NCBI GenBank assembly: GCA_016124975.1
Contig: WGMP01000014.1
Location: 55,898 to 119,897, forward strand
Length of the DNA stretch: 64,000 bases
Reading direction: 5' to 3'
From: Phycisphaera sp.
GTDB lineage: Bacteria; Planctomycetota; Phycisphaerae; Phycisphaerales; SM1A02
Positions 24,399 through 33,370 of this stretch are shown in pieces. Under the pieces are notes generated by a model. It saw nothing but the letters and a program-made list of their open reading frames with translations. It ran no database searches and was not told where the DNA came from. The number at the start of each line of letters is the position of its first letter. Position 1 is the first letter of the stretch. The position numbers and the translations under genes were made by a program.

Positions 24399-25424
24399 AT
24401 GCACGGCGGCACCAGCGTTCCCGGCGCGACCGACCCTGCCCGCAGCGGAGCGGGCGGACGCGCCACCGATCTCGCCATCGATCTTGAGGAGGTGACGAAG
24501 ACCTACGCGGGCCGCGTGCGCGCGCTCGACGGTGTCGCCATGAAGGTCGGTCGCGGCGAAGTCTTCGGGCTTCTCGGGCCGAACGGCGCGGGCAAGTCGA
24601 CGCTCGTGAAGATCATGACCACGATCGTGCGCCCGACCACGGCGAAGGGCGCGATCCTCGGCGCGCCGATCGGGCATCGCCCGACGCTCGCGCGCGTCGG
24701 ATACCTGCCTGAGCACCATCGCTTTCCGCAATATCTGACGGGAAGGCAGTGCGTCGAGTTCTTCGGCGCGATGAACCTCATGCGCCGAGCCGACCGCAAG
24801 CGCCGCGCGGCCGAAATGCTCGAGGTCGTCGGCATGGGCGCGTGGGGCGACCGCCGCGTCGGCACCTACTCGAAGGGCATGCAGCAGCGGACGGGACTCG
24901 CCGCAGCGCTCGTGAACGATCCGCAGCTCGTCATCCTCGACGAGCCGACCGACGGCGTCGACCCTGTGGGCCGCCGCGAGATCCGCGACCTGCTGCTGCG
25001 CCTGCGCGCGGAAGGCCGCACCGTCTTCCTCAACAGCCATCTTCTCGGCGAGGTGGAGCTCGTGTGCGACCGCGTCGCCATCATGCTCAAAGGCCGCGTC
25101 GAGAAGCAGGGTTCGCTCGCGGAGCTCACCCACGAGAGCAGGCGCTGGAGGATCACGGTCGAGGGCGCGATGCCCGCGTGGGTCGCGGAGTTCGGAGCCG
25201 TGTCGGTCGACCGCGGACGGAGCACCGTCGAGTTCAAGACCGAGGACCTCGCGCGCGTCCAGTCCTGCATCGACCGCCTGCGCGCAGAGGGCGTGGCGAT
25301 CGTCGGGCTCACCGAGGCGCGCGAGAGCCTCGAGGACCTCTTCATGCGGCTCGTGCGCGATGTCGACGGCCGCGTGGCGGCGGTCGGCGCCGCGAACATC
25401 AACGCCAGGATGCGGGGTGCATGA
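24399..25424 (+). CDS. ABC transporter ATP-binding protein
   Basis: 341 residues. Walker A GPNGAGKST at 60-68, signature YSKGMQQR at 157-164 (Lys replaces the usual Gly of SGG), Walker B LVILDEP at 178-184 and a switch His in NSHLL. It resembles ATPases of ABC-2 exporters of the drug/copper-export type. ATG 24399 has TACACT 7 nt upstream (leaderless). Its TGA overlaps the ATG of the permease gene (ATGA), so the pair forms one exporter. Confidence 0.92.
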   Translation: MHGGTSVPGATDPARSGAGGRATDLAIDLEEVTKTYAGRVRALDGVAMKVGRGEVFGLLGPNGAGKSTLVKIMTTIVRPTTAKGAILGAPIGHRPTLARVGYLPEHHRFPQYLTGRQCVEFFGAMNLMRRADRKRRAAEMLEVVGMGAWGDRRVGTYSKGMQQRTGLAAALVNDPQLVILDEPTDGVDPVGRREIRDLLLRLRAEGRTVFLNSHLLGEVELVCDRVAIMLKGRVEKQGSLAELTHESRRWRITVEGAMPAWVAEFGAVSVDRGRSTVEFKTEDLARVQSCIDRLRAEGVAIVGLTEARESLEDLFMRLVRDVDGRVAAVGAANINARMRGA

Positions 25425-26539
25425 TGGATCTCTCCGACCACGCCTCGCGCCCGAGGCTCACGCTCTCCGACTACGCCGTGCAGACGACGGGCGTGCTCGT
25501 GGCCGCCTACCGCGAGCTCAACGCGCGCAAGCTCTTCTGGGTGGCGCTCGCGCTCAACGCGGTGGTGATCGCCGCGATGGCCGCTGTCGGCGTCGATGAG
25601 AAGGGCGTCAGCCTGCTCGGCTTCGAGCTGACGATCCCGATGGTGAACACCACGACCTTCCCCGACGGGCAGGTCTACAAGATCATCTTCGCCACGCTCG
25701 GCGTCGGCCTCTGGCTCTCGTGGATCTCGACGATCCTCGCGCTCCTCTCGACGGCGTCGATCTTCCCCGACCTCGCGTCGGGCGGCGTCGACACCATGCT
25801 GTCGAAGCCGATCGGCCGCGGGCGGCTCTTCCTCACCAAGTTCGTCGGTGGGCTTCTCTTCACGGCGCTCCAGGTCACGACCTTCGCGGTGCTCGGCTTC
25901 CTCGTGATCGGCCTGCGCGGCGGCGCGTGGGAGTGGGGGATCTTCGTGGTCGTGCCGCTGATGGTCGTCTTCTACAGCTACCTCTTCAGCGTGCAGGCCC
26001 TCGTCGGCATGGTGACGAAGTCGCCGGTCGCCTCTGTGATCGTGACGCTTCTCTTCTGGCTTCTCGTCTTCCTCGTGCACACGGGCGAGCAGTTCACGCT
26101 CGTGGGCCGCACGGCGTCGCGGCTCGAGATCGAGGGCATCGAGGCGCGCATCGCCAAGGTGGAGGACGCCGAGCGGAAGTCGACCTTCGTCGCGCGCCTC
26201 GAGGAGCAACGCGCGGCCGACCCGAACTGGCAGCTCGCGCACAACATCTTCTACGGCGTGAAGACCGCGCTTCCGAAGACCACAGAGACCGTGGCGCTCC
26301 TTGGCCGGGCGATCTCGCTGTCGACGGACATCGAGGTCGAGGACGAGGAGGAGCAGGCGACGGGCCGCGAGCGGCGCGGCCTGTTCCGCTCGCAGTTCGT
26401 GAGCGAGCGGAGGCTCGAGGCGGAGATGACGAAGGCACTCGAGTCGCGCTCGTTGACCTGGGTCGTCGGCACGAGCGTCGCGTTCGAGCTCGTGGTGCTC
26501 GGGATCGGGATCTGGTACTTCCGGCGCAAGGACTTTTAG
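25421..26539 (+). CDS. ABC-2 type transporter permease
   Basis: 372 residues with about six membrane spans. The first (LFWVALALNAVVIAAMAAVG) is followed by a soluble loop, then four spans (about 80-210), a large soluble domain (about 225-335, acidic with EVEDEEEQATG) and a last span near the C-terminus ending YFRRKDF. Translation starts in the stop of the ATPase gene. An in-frame second ATG follows at 25424. The substrate is unknown. Confidence 0.88.
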   Translation: MMDLSDHASRPRLTLSDYAVQTTGVLVAAYRELNARKLFWVALALNAVVIAAMAAVGVDEKGVSLLGFELTIPMVNTTTFPDGQVYKIIFATLGVGLWLSWISTILALLSTASIFPDLASGGVDTMLSKPIGRGRLFLTKFVGGLLFTALQVTTFAVLGFLVIGLRGGAWEWGIFVVVPLMVVFYSYLFSVQALVGMVTKSPVASVIVTLLFWLLVFLVHTGEQFTLVGRTASRLEIEGIEARIAKVEDAERKSTFVARLEEQRAADPNWQLAHNIFYGVKTALPKTTETVALLGRAISLSTDIEVEDEEEQATGRERRGLFRSQFVSERRLEAEMTKALESRSLTWVVGTSVAFELVVLGIGIWYFRRKDF

Positions 26540-26814
26540 TTGGCGGTCGCCGCTGCGGCGGCTTCCTCTGGCGTGGATGGGGGTCTCGCGGGCGGTCGCC
26601 GCTGCGGCTCAGCCTTGGCAAGAAAACAGTGCCTGGCACGTGCCGTCCGGTGCTTGGCACCTCCCGGCACGTGCCAGGCACCGCCGCCGAGTCGTAAGGT
26701 AGACATCGAGGTGCACGACACGTGCCGTCTGGTGCTTGGCACCTCCCGGCACGTGCCAGGCACCGTTTCCATCAGGTGCCGTTTCCACGGCACCGTTCCC
26801 TCCGTCTCCGCGGC
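26540..26814. repeat. palindromic intergenic repeats (two 53-bp copies)
   Basis: The 275-bp gap between the permease and proC holds no gene. Two copies, 26629-26681 and 26711-26763, share the block GGTGCTTGGCACCTCCCGGC. Copy 1 is a near-perfect inverted repeat with ends GTGCCTGGCACGTGCCG and CGGCACGTGCCAGGCAC; copy 2 has lost part of its left arm. A shorter direct repeat (GGCGGTCGCCGCTGCGGC at 26542 and 26592) and a GGTGCCGTTTCCACGGCACC hairpin (26775-26794) are also present. Confidence 0.8.
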
Positions 26815-27630
26815 TCAGCCCCGTCCGAGCTCCGCGCCTCGGTCCCGTGCCGCGCGAAGCGTCTCGAGCATCAGCGCGTCGATGCCGCCTGTGCGCGTCG
26901 CTGCGTCGTCCATTCGGGCGAGGCCCGCCGCCGTGGTCCCGCCCTTGCTCGTCACCCGCGCGCGCAGCACCTGCGGGCCGTCGTCGGTCCGCTCGAGAAG
27001 CGCCGCGGCGCCGATGAGCGTCTCGCGCGCGAGCACCGCGGCCTTCTCCTCGGAAAGCCCGAGCGATTCCGCCGCCGCCGTCCACGCTTCGAGGAAGCGG
27101 AACACGAACGCGGGCCCCGAGCCGCTGACGGCGGTCACGGCGTCGAAGAGCGCCTCGGGCACGCGGACGGTCTTCCCGACCGATGCGAACAGCTGCTCGA
27201 CCCGCGCCAGATCGTCCTCGGCCACATCGGCGTCCGACGCAACCGCCGTGACGGCGCGTCCGACCGCGGCGGGAGTGTTCGGCATCGCGCGCACCACGCG
27301 CGCGGCGCCGCCGAGCGCGTCGCGGATCGCGCCGCTGCGGACGCCCGCCATGACCGAGATCACGAGGGGGCCATCCGTTGGAATCGTCCCCAGGGCCGTC
27401 GCAGCCTCCTGGAAACTCTGCGGCTTGACGGCAAGGAGCACCGTCTCCGACTCGCCGATTCGCGCAGGATTGGCCAACCGCAGCCCGTGCTCCTCTGCGC
27501 GCGCGCGCTGCGCTGGCTCTGGGTCGAGCGCGCCGATCTCGCTTGGCGCGGCAAGCCCCGACGCGATTGCACCGCGGGCGATCGCCTGCCCGAGGTTTCC
27601 GAAGCCGACGATCACGATGCGGGGGGCCAT
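26815..27630 (-). CDS. proC: pyrroline-5-carboxylate reductase
   Basis: 271 residues. It reduces 1-pyrroline-5-carboxylate to proline with NAD(P)H. The dinucleotide fold VGFGNLGQAIA lies at 8-18, with AVKPQSF, VRAMPNTPAAVG, and the C-terminal signature DAVTAVSGSGPAFVF and SKGGTTAAGLARM. Length is normal. ATG 27630 is chosen because TACCTT lies 6 nt upstream; the frame continues to 27717 but would overlap the divergent accA. Confidence 0.93.
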   Translation of the reverse strand: MAPRIVIVGFGNLGQAIARGAIASGLAAPSEIGALDPEPAQRARAEEHGLRLANPARIGESETVLLAVKPQSFQEAATALGTIPTDGPLVISVMAGVRSGAIRDALGGAARVVRAMPNTPAAVGRAVTAVASDADVAEDDLARVEQLFASVGKTVRVPEALFDAVTAVSGSGPAFVFRFLEAWTAAAESLGLSEEKAAVLARETLIGAAALLERTDDGPQVLRARVTSKGGTTAAGLARMDDAATRTGGIDALMLETLRAARDRGAELGRG

Positions 27631-27710
27631 CGGCGCAAGGTACCTGCGCGCTGGCTTCGCGCGACGCTTGGCGTGGTGCAGCGGCGTCGCGCGGCGATAC
27701 ACTGCTGACC

Positions 27711-28697
27711 ATGCCACGCCCTGGGTACAGCCCGCTCTACCAACTCGACTTCGAGACGCCGATTCTCGACATCGAGCGTCAGATTGACGCGATCGAGGAG
27801 CGTCCAGACGCAGACCGCTACACCGACGAACTTGCGCAGTTGAACGAGACGAGGCTCGGCCTTCTGCAGAAGATCTACGCGAACCTCTCCCCGTGGCAGA
27901 CCGTGCGCATCGCGCGGCATCCGTTGCGGCCGCAGACGACCGACTACATGTCCATGATCTGCCGCGACTTCTGCGAGCTGCACGGCGACAGGGCCTTCGG
28001 CGACGACCCCGCCATCATCACGGGCTTCGCGCGCATCGGCTCGGTCAAGTGCATGCTGATCGGGCACAACAAGGGGAAGACGGTCGCCGAGAAGGTCGCC
28101 GCCCACTTCGGATGCGCCCACCCGGAGGGCTACCGCAAGGCGCTCCTCAAGATGAAGCTTGCCGAGAAGCTCGGGCTTCCGATCGTGACCCTCGTCGACA
28201 CCCCCGGCGCCTACCCGGGCGTCGGCAGCGAGCAGCGCGGACAGGCGCAGGCCATCGCTGTGAACCTCATGGAGATGAGCCGCCTCCGCACCCCGATCGT
28301 CTCGGTCGTGATCGGCGAGGGCGGCTCGGGCGGCGCCCTTGGCATCGCCGTCGCCGACCGCGTCGGCATGCTCGAGCACGCGTGGTACTCCGTCATCTCC
28401 CCCGAGGGCTGTGCCGCCATCCTCTGGAAGGAAGCCAACGAGGACACCAACAACCGCGCCGCCCAGTGCCTGGCGCTGACCGCGCGCCGCAACCTCGAGA
28501 ACGGGCTCATCGACGAAGTCATCTCGGAGCCGCTCGGCGGCGCCCACCGCGACCCGCGCAAGGCCGCGGACTTCCTCCAGACCTGGATCGTCGACCGCCT
28601 GCGGGATCTTTCCCGCGTCAATCCCGAGGCCCTCGTCCGACAGCGCCTCGACAAGTTCCGACGCATGGGCGCCTTCGCCGACGAGCTGGCGGTCTGA
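27711..28697 (+). CDS. accA: acetyl-CoA carboxylase carboxyltransferase subunit alpha
   Basis: 328 residues. With AccD it transfers CO2 from biotin to acetyl-CoA in fatty-acid synthesis. Typical blocks are LDFETPILDIERQIDAIE, CRDFCELHGDRAFGDDPAI, LVDTPGAYPGVGSEQRGQ, IGEGGSGGALGIAVAD and YSVISPEGCAAILWK. Length matches the family. TACACT lies 7 nt before the ATG (leaderless). It is divergent from proC. Confidence 0.96.
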   Translation: MPRPGYSPLYQLDFETPILDIERQIDAIEERPDADRYTDELAQLNETRLGLLQKIYANLSPWQTVRIARHPLRPQTTDYMSMICRDFCELHGDRAFGDDPAIITGFARIGSVKCMLIGHNKGKTVAEKVAAHFGCAHPEGYRKALLKMKLAEKLGLPIVTLVDTPGAYPGVGSEQRGQAQAIAVNLMEMSRLRTPIVSVVIGEGGSGGALGIAVADRVGMLEHAWYSVISPEGCAAILWKEANEDTNNRAAQCLALTARRNLENGLIDEVISEPLGGAHRDPRKAADFLQTWIVDRLRDLSRVNPEALVRQRLDKFRRMGAFADELAV

Positions 28698-28855
28698 AGC
28701 GGCTCGGGGCCGTTTCGCGGCCCTGACGGCGAATCGCGCGGATTCGCGAGGCGGAACCGAGGGTCCTTTGACGCTTGTCGGGAGCGCTGCTACGCTCCCT
28801 GCCCCCTGCGGCCGTGCGACTTGCATGGCGGAGCGCGGAGAGAGAGAGCGACTCC

Positions 28856-30169
28856 TTGCCGACGAAGAAGGAACCAGCCAAGAGCGCGAGCACTCCTGCC
28901 GCGAAGGCAAAGGTGGCGGCTTCCACGCCGACGCCGAAGTCGGCCGCGGGCAAGACCACGCCAGCCGCAGGTAAGACCACGCCTGCCGCGAAGGCGATCG
29001 TCGGGAAGCCTGCGCCTGCGAAGGCCGCCACCCCCAAGGCGCCATCGTCTGCGAAGTCCGCCCCGACGGCCGCGAGGAAGTCCGCGCCGAAGCCAGTGCC
29101 CGTCGCGCCTGCCGCGAAGAACGGCGCGAAGAACGGCGCGAAGGAGAACGGCCGCGCCAAGTCGACCGACGCTGCGAACGGCAAGGTTGTCGCGAAGGCC
29201 GCTGCACCGATGGTGAAGTCAAACGGCAAGGCCCCAGCGCCTGCCGCGAAGTCCAGCGCGAAGACGGCGGTTCCAGCACCCGCCGCCAAGACGAACGCGA
29301 AGGCCGAGACGCCTGCCGCGAAGGCGGTCGCGCCCGCCGCAGGGAAGGCCACGCCCACCGCAGGGAAGACCACGCCCACCGCAGGGAAGACCACGCCCAC
29401 CGCAGGGAAGACCACGCCCACCGCAGGGAAGACCACGCCCGCCGCGAAGGCGACCACGCCCCCCGCAGGCAAGACCGCTCCCGCTGCAAAGCCGACCCCG
29501 GCTCCCGCGTCATCCTCGGCAAAGTCCTCGGCTTCCAAGGCAAAGCCCGAGCCCTCCGACACCCCGACCGTTCCGAAGAAGGGCCCGATCGACCTCGCGC
29601 AGCACAAGTCGGTCGCCGCAGCAGCAGCGGCCGTGGCGAACGCGCGCGGCGGCGCGTCGAGCGACTTCATCATCATCAACGGACGCCGTGTCCGCGCGAT
29701 CTCGACGAAGGGCATCACCGTTGCCAAGAAGTCGAAGGAAAGCGCTTCGGAGGCCGCGCCCGCGCCGACCGAGCAGCAGATCGCGTCGATCAAGACCAAG
29801 CTCGGCAAGAAGGAGCTCGAGGAGTACCGCAACCTGCTCCTCGCCAAGCGCCGCCAGCTCGTCGGCATGCTCTCGGGCATGGAAGACGAGGCGCTGCGCT
29901 CTTCGGGCGGCAACCTCTCGAACATGCCCGTCCACATGGCGGACATGGGCTCCGATGTCTACGAGCAGGACTTCACGCTCGGCATGGCGGAGACCGAGCG
30001 CGCCATCCTCGGCGAGATCGACGCGGCGCTTCAGCGCATCGAGGACAAGACTTTCGGCATCTGCCAAATGACGGGGAAGCCCATCACGAAGGCGCGGCTC
30101 GACGCGAAGCCCTGGGCGAAGTTCACCATCGAGGCGGAGCGCATCGCGGAGTCGGGCGGCCTGCGCTGA
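28856..30169 (+). CDS. DksA/TraR-like protein with long Lys/Ala/Pro-rich extension
   Basis: 437 residues. The last 140 form a DksA/TraR-like coiled coil and globular end (LEEYRNLLLAKRRQLVGML, then MADMGSDVYEQDF, AILGEIDAALQRIEDKTFGIC). Of the four zinc Cys only Cys403 remains (FGICQMTGKPITKARL), so the finger is probably metal-free. Residues 1-250 are low-complexity Ala/Lys/Pro/Thr like histone H1 tails, including a tandem GKTTPTA array. TTG at 28856 is chosen: a strong GGAGAGAGAG lies upstream and the first residues then read LPTKKEPAKS. The ORF could extend to an ATG at 28775 but reads unlike the protein. It directly precedes lspA. Confidence 0.8.
   Translation: MPTKKEPAKSASTPAAKAKVAASTPTPKSAAGKTTPAAGKTTPAAKAIVGKPAPAKAATPKAPSSAKSAPTAARKSAPKPVPVAPAAKNGAKNGAKENGRAKSTDAANGKVVAKAAAPMVKSNGKAPAPAAKSSAKTAVPAPAAKTNAKAETPAAKAVAPAAGKATPTAGKTTPTAGKTTPTAGKTTPTAGKTTPAAKATTPPAGKTAPAAKPTPAPASSSAKSSASKAKPEPSDTPTVPKKGPIDLAQHKSVAAAAAAVANARGGASSDFIIINGRRVRAISTKGITVAKKSKESASEAAPAPTEQQIASIKTKLGKKELEEYRNLLLAKRRQLVGMLSGMEDEALRSSGGNLSNMPVHMADMGSDVYEQDFTLGMAETERAILGEIDAALQRIEDKTFGICQMTGKPITKARLDAKPWAKFTIEAERIAESGGLR
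29338..29442 (+). repeat. 21-bp coding tandem repeat in the DksA-like gene
   Basis: Five copies of a unit based on CGCAGGGAAGACCACGCCCAC encode GKTTPTA heptads. They are nearly identical at DNA level, which indicates recent slippage or expansion. Confidence 0.85.
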
Positions 30170-30226
30170 CCTCGCGCGGCGCCTACCCTTGCGCCGTTCG
30201 TCGTCTCCAGCAGGAAGTCCTCGCCC

Positions 30227-30946
30227 GTGGCCACCGAACCTGAGCCAGCATCGTCAGTCTCCGCAGCGCCATCCGTGGCCGACGATCCGCGTGAGCGCCT
30301 CGCGTGGCGAAACCCGTGGTCGTGGGCGACGCTCGTCGCGGTCTTCGTCTGCGGCCTCGCCTTCGACCTCTGGTCGAAGTATTGGGCGTTCCGCACCATC
30401 GCAGGCTATCCAGTCGAGCTCGAGCGCGAGCGGATCCTCGGCGACCCGTCCTTCCACCTGCCGTACCACGCGCGCGTGGTGGCGATTCCAGGCGACCTCC
30501 TCGATTTCCGACTCGTGCTGAACCACGGCGCCGTGTTCGGGATCGGCCAGCACCGCCGCGAGCTCTTCATCGTCTTCACGCTCGTCGCCACGATCGCAGC
30601 GATCGCGCTCTTCGCGCGCGGCACGCGCGTGCGCATGACCGCAGCGCATGTGGCGATCGGTCTGATCCTCGCGGGCGGCATCGGCAACCTCTACGACCGC
30701 ATCGTCTACGGCGCCGTGCGCGACTTCCTGCACATGCTGCCGCACTGGCAGCTTCCCTTCGGGTGGACCTGGCCGGGAACCTCGATGGGCGATGTGTTCC
30801 CGTGGGTCTTCAACATCGCCGATGTCATGCTTCTCGCGGGGATGGCCGTCTTCGTGATCGCGAGCTGGCGCGAGGACAGGCGCGCGCGCATCGAGGAGCT
30901 TCGCGCGCGCGCGGCCGCGGGTTCCGGCGCCGCGCAGTCGACCTGA
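30227..30946 (+). CDS. lspA: lipoprotein signal peptidase (signal peptidase II)
   Basis: 239 residues with four membrane spans. The aspartyl protease sites are Asp157 in GGIGNLYDRIVYG and Asp199 in FNIADVMLL. NHGAVFGIG is the conserved box 2 (NxGAAF-like). It cleaves lipoprotein signal peptides after diacylation; MltA, SYLF and YciI-like lipoproteins in this window would be substrates. It carries inserts of about 30 residues (PHWQLPFGWTWPG) and a longer N-terminus than E. coli LspA. GTG 30227 has a GGAA-type ribosome site. Confidence 0.93.
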   Translation: MATEPEPASSVSAAPSVADDPRERLAWRNPWSWATLVAVFVCGLAFDLWSKYWAFRTIAGYPVELERERILGDPSFHLPYHARVVAIPGDLLDFRLVLNHGAVFGIGQHRRELFIVFTLVATIAAIALFARGTRVRMTAAHVAIGLILAGGIGNLYDRIVYGAVRDFLHMLPHWQLPFGWTWPGTSMGDVFPWVFNIADVMLLAGMAVFVIASWREDRRARIEELRARAAAGSGAAQST

Positions 30947-30985
30947 GCGGCGTGGGCAGTGCGAGCGGCGCGCCAGCGCCAGAGG

Positions 30986-31708
30986 TCATTCCGCGGCGCG
31001 CCGCACGAGCTCCATCGCCTCGTCGAGCGGGATGAGCGCGGACGCGTCGATCGATTCGGGAAGCGCCGCGAGCGTGCGCGCCATTGCGAGCGTGAACGGC
31101 CCGACCGCCGTGCGGCGGATCGACGCGCAGTGCCCACCCGTGCCGAGCGCCGCGCCGAGGTCGCGCGCGAGGCTCCTCACATAGAAGCCCTTCGCGCAGC
31201 GGATGGAGACGGTCGCGATCGGCCACTCGTAGCCAAGAAGCGCGATCTCGTGGACGCGCACGGCCCGCGGCGGAAGCTCGGGCGGCGCGTCGTTGCGCGC
31301 GAGCGCGTAGGCGCGCTTGCCGCCGACATGCACCGCGCTGAACGCAGGGGGGCGCTGCATGGACTCGCCCGCGAAACCCGCGAGCGCGCGCTCGACCGCC
31401 TCGCGCGAGGGCGGCGTGGCGACGGCGACCTCGCGGCGCTCGCCCTCGCGGTCGTCGGTCGAGGTGAAGGCCGAGAGGTCGATCTCGGTCTCGTAGCGCT
31501 TCTCGGTCGCCATCAGCGCGTCGATCGCCTTGGTCGCGCCGCCGAACGCGACGACGAGGACGCCCGTCGCCAGCGGGTCGAGCGTGCCCGCGTGACCCGC
31601 CTTCGCGCGGCCCGCGCGGCGGCGCAGGATCTCGACCGCGCGCATCGAGCTCATGCCGAGCTCCTTGTCGAGGACGAGGATTCCCGTGAAGAGGCTGTGG
31701 TGGCGCAT
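30986..31708 (-). CDS. truB: tRNA pseudouridine-55 synthase
   Basis: 240 residues. It isomerises U55 in the T-loop of tRNAs. The catalytic motif AGHAGTLDPLATGVL carries Asp44. Other blocks are FGGATKA, KRYE, QRPPAFSAVHVGGKRAYALAR and CAKGFYVRSLARDLG. ATG 31708 is followed by MRHHSLFTGILVLDKELG; GACACT lies 7 nt upstream. The C-terminal PUA domain is short or absent. Confidence 0.93.
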   Translation of the reverse strand: MRHHSLFTGILVLDKELGMSSMRAVEILRRRAGRAKAGHAGTLDPLATGVLVVAFGGATKAIDALMATEKRYETEIDLSAFTSTDDREGERREVAVATPPSREAVERALAGFAGESMQRPPAFSAVHVGGKRAYALARNDAPPELPPRAVRVHEIALLGYEWPIATVSIRCAKGFYVRSLARDLGAALGTGGHCASIRRTAVGPFTLAMARTLAALPESIDASALIPLDEAMELVRRAAE

Positions 31709-31768
31709 CGCCGCCAGTGTCGCCGTTTTCGCGCCGCGCTGCGCGGGCGCCACGCTAGGATGGCCGCC

Positions 31769-33295
31769 ATGGACGGAACTTCATTGATGGTGGGAATCCT
31801 GGTCGGCTGTGCCCTCGGCGCCGCAGCAGCGGCCGTCTTCTTCATGCTCAGGGCGCGCGGATCCGCGCAGGCCGTCGCGGCCGCGGAGGCCGCGCAGGCA
31901 GAGCTTTCGACCGTGCGCGGCGAGATCGCCGCGCTGCGCGGACAGCTTGGCGGCGCGCAGCAGGGCGAGGCTGGCGCGAAGGCAACGCTCGCCGCGGCGC
32001 AGGACCAGCTGCGCGACCTCCGTGCGCAGGTCGACGCCGAGCGCCAGCGCGCCGAGCAGGAGGCATCGCTTCGCTCGAAGACGCAGCAGGAGCTGCGCGC
32101 GACCGAGGAGCGCATCACCGAGCGCGAGAGCGCGATGCAGCGGCTTCTCGCCGAGCGCGAGAGGTCGATCGTCGAACTGAAGGCCGCGATCGACCAGTCG
32201 AAGGCGTCGCTCACGGAGACCTTCAAGGCGACGGGCGCCGATGTCCTCAGGCAGACGGCGGAGCAGCTGCTCCGTCAGGCGAAGGAGCAGTTCGAGGGCC
32301 ACCAGAAGCTCTCGCAGCAGGAGCTCGAGGCACGCCAGAAGGCGATCGACGCCACGCTCGCGCCGCTCAAGGAGCAGCTTTCGAAGAACGAGCAGCTGGT
32401 GAAGGAGCTCGGCGAGAAGCGCGAGGGCGACGCGAAGTCGCTCGGCGAGCAGCTCAAGCAGATCGCCGACCTCCAGCAGAAGGCCTCGGCCGCCGCGCAG
32501 ACCCTCTCGAGCGCGCTGCGCGACAACCGCCAGCGCGGCCAGTGGGGCGAGGTGTCGCTGCGCAACATCGCCGAGATGGCAGGCCTCGTCGACAATGTCG
32601 ACTTCAGCGAGCAGTCGAGCATCGCGGGCGACGACGGCGCGCGCCTGCGGCCCGACATGACGGTGCGCCTCCCTGGCGGCCGCTTCGTGCCGATCGACGC
32701 CAAGGTGCCGATGAACGCGTATCTCGACTCGCTCGATCCTGCGCTCTCAGACTCCGACCGCGCGGCGCGCCGCACGGCGCACGCACAGGCTCTGCGCAGC
32801 CATGTGCGCGCGCTCAGCTCGCGCGAGTATGCGAAGGCGCTCGGCGAGGGCGTCGAGATCACCGTCCTCTTCGTGCCGCTCGAGAGCGGGCTGATCGCGG
32901 CGCTCGAGGAGGACGCGACCGTCTACCAGGAGGCGCTCCAGTCGCGCGTCATCATCTGCACCTCGTCGACCTTGCTTGCGCTGCTGCGCACCTGCGCGCT
33001 CCAGTGGCAGCAGGCGAAGCTCAACGAGAATGCGCGCAAGATCGGCGAGAGCGCGAAGGAGCTCCTCGGCCGCATCCAGACCTTCGCCGAGCACCTCGAG
33101 AAGGTCGGCAAGGGGCTTGAGAGCGCGACGAAGGGCTACAACAGCGCGGTCGCGTCGTTCAACTCGCGCCTGCTGCCGGGCGCGCGCGACACGGCCGAGC
33201 TCGCGGGCGACATTCGGAGCGTTCCAGACGAGCTCGAGCCCGCAAGCACCGCGCTGCGCGAGGTGAACGCGCGTGCGCTTCCGTCAGAGAGGTGA
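31769..33295 (+). CDS. rmuC: DNA recombination protein RmuC
   Basis: 508 residues. An N-terminal membrane anchor (SLMVGILVGCALGAAAAAVFF) is followed by a long coiled coil (about 35-230) and the RmuC nuclease-like domain (RQRGQWGEVSLRNIAEMAG, PDMTVRLPGGRFVPIDAKVPMNAYLD). RmuC limits inversions at short inverted repeats, which is relevant in a genome so rich in palindromes. ATG 31769 has TAGGAT 7 nt upstream; ATG 31760 in the same frame is less likely because it overlaps that box. Confidence 0.92.
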   Translation: MDGTSLMVGILVGCALGAAAAAVFFMLRARGSAQAVAAAEAAQAELSTVRGEIAALRGQLGGAQQGEAGAKATLAAAQDQLRDLRAQVDAERQRAEQEASLRSKTQQELRATEERITERESAMQRLLAERERSIVELKAAIDQSKASLTETFKATGADVLRQTAEQLLRQAKEQFEGHQKLSQQELEARQKAIDATLAPLKEQLSKNEQLVKELGEKREGDAKSLGEQLKQIADLQQKASAAAQTLSSALRDNRQRGQWGEVSLRNIAEMAGLVDNVDFSEQSSIAGDDGARLRPDMTVRLPGGRFVPIDAKVPMNAYLDSLDPALSDSDRAARRTAHAQALRSHVRALSSREYAKALGEGVEITVLFVPLESGLIAALEEDATVYQEALQSRVIICTSSTLLALLRTCALQWQQAKLNENARKIGESAKELLGRIQTFAEHLEKVGKGLESATKGYNSAVASFNSRLLPGARDTAELAGDIRSVPDELEPASTALREVNARALPSER

Positions 33296-33370
33296 GCCGA
33301 GTTTGTGCGCGTCGTACGTGGCGTCAGGTGCGTGAGGCGTGCCGCGCCGCGCGCGAGTAAACTTTCTTTC

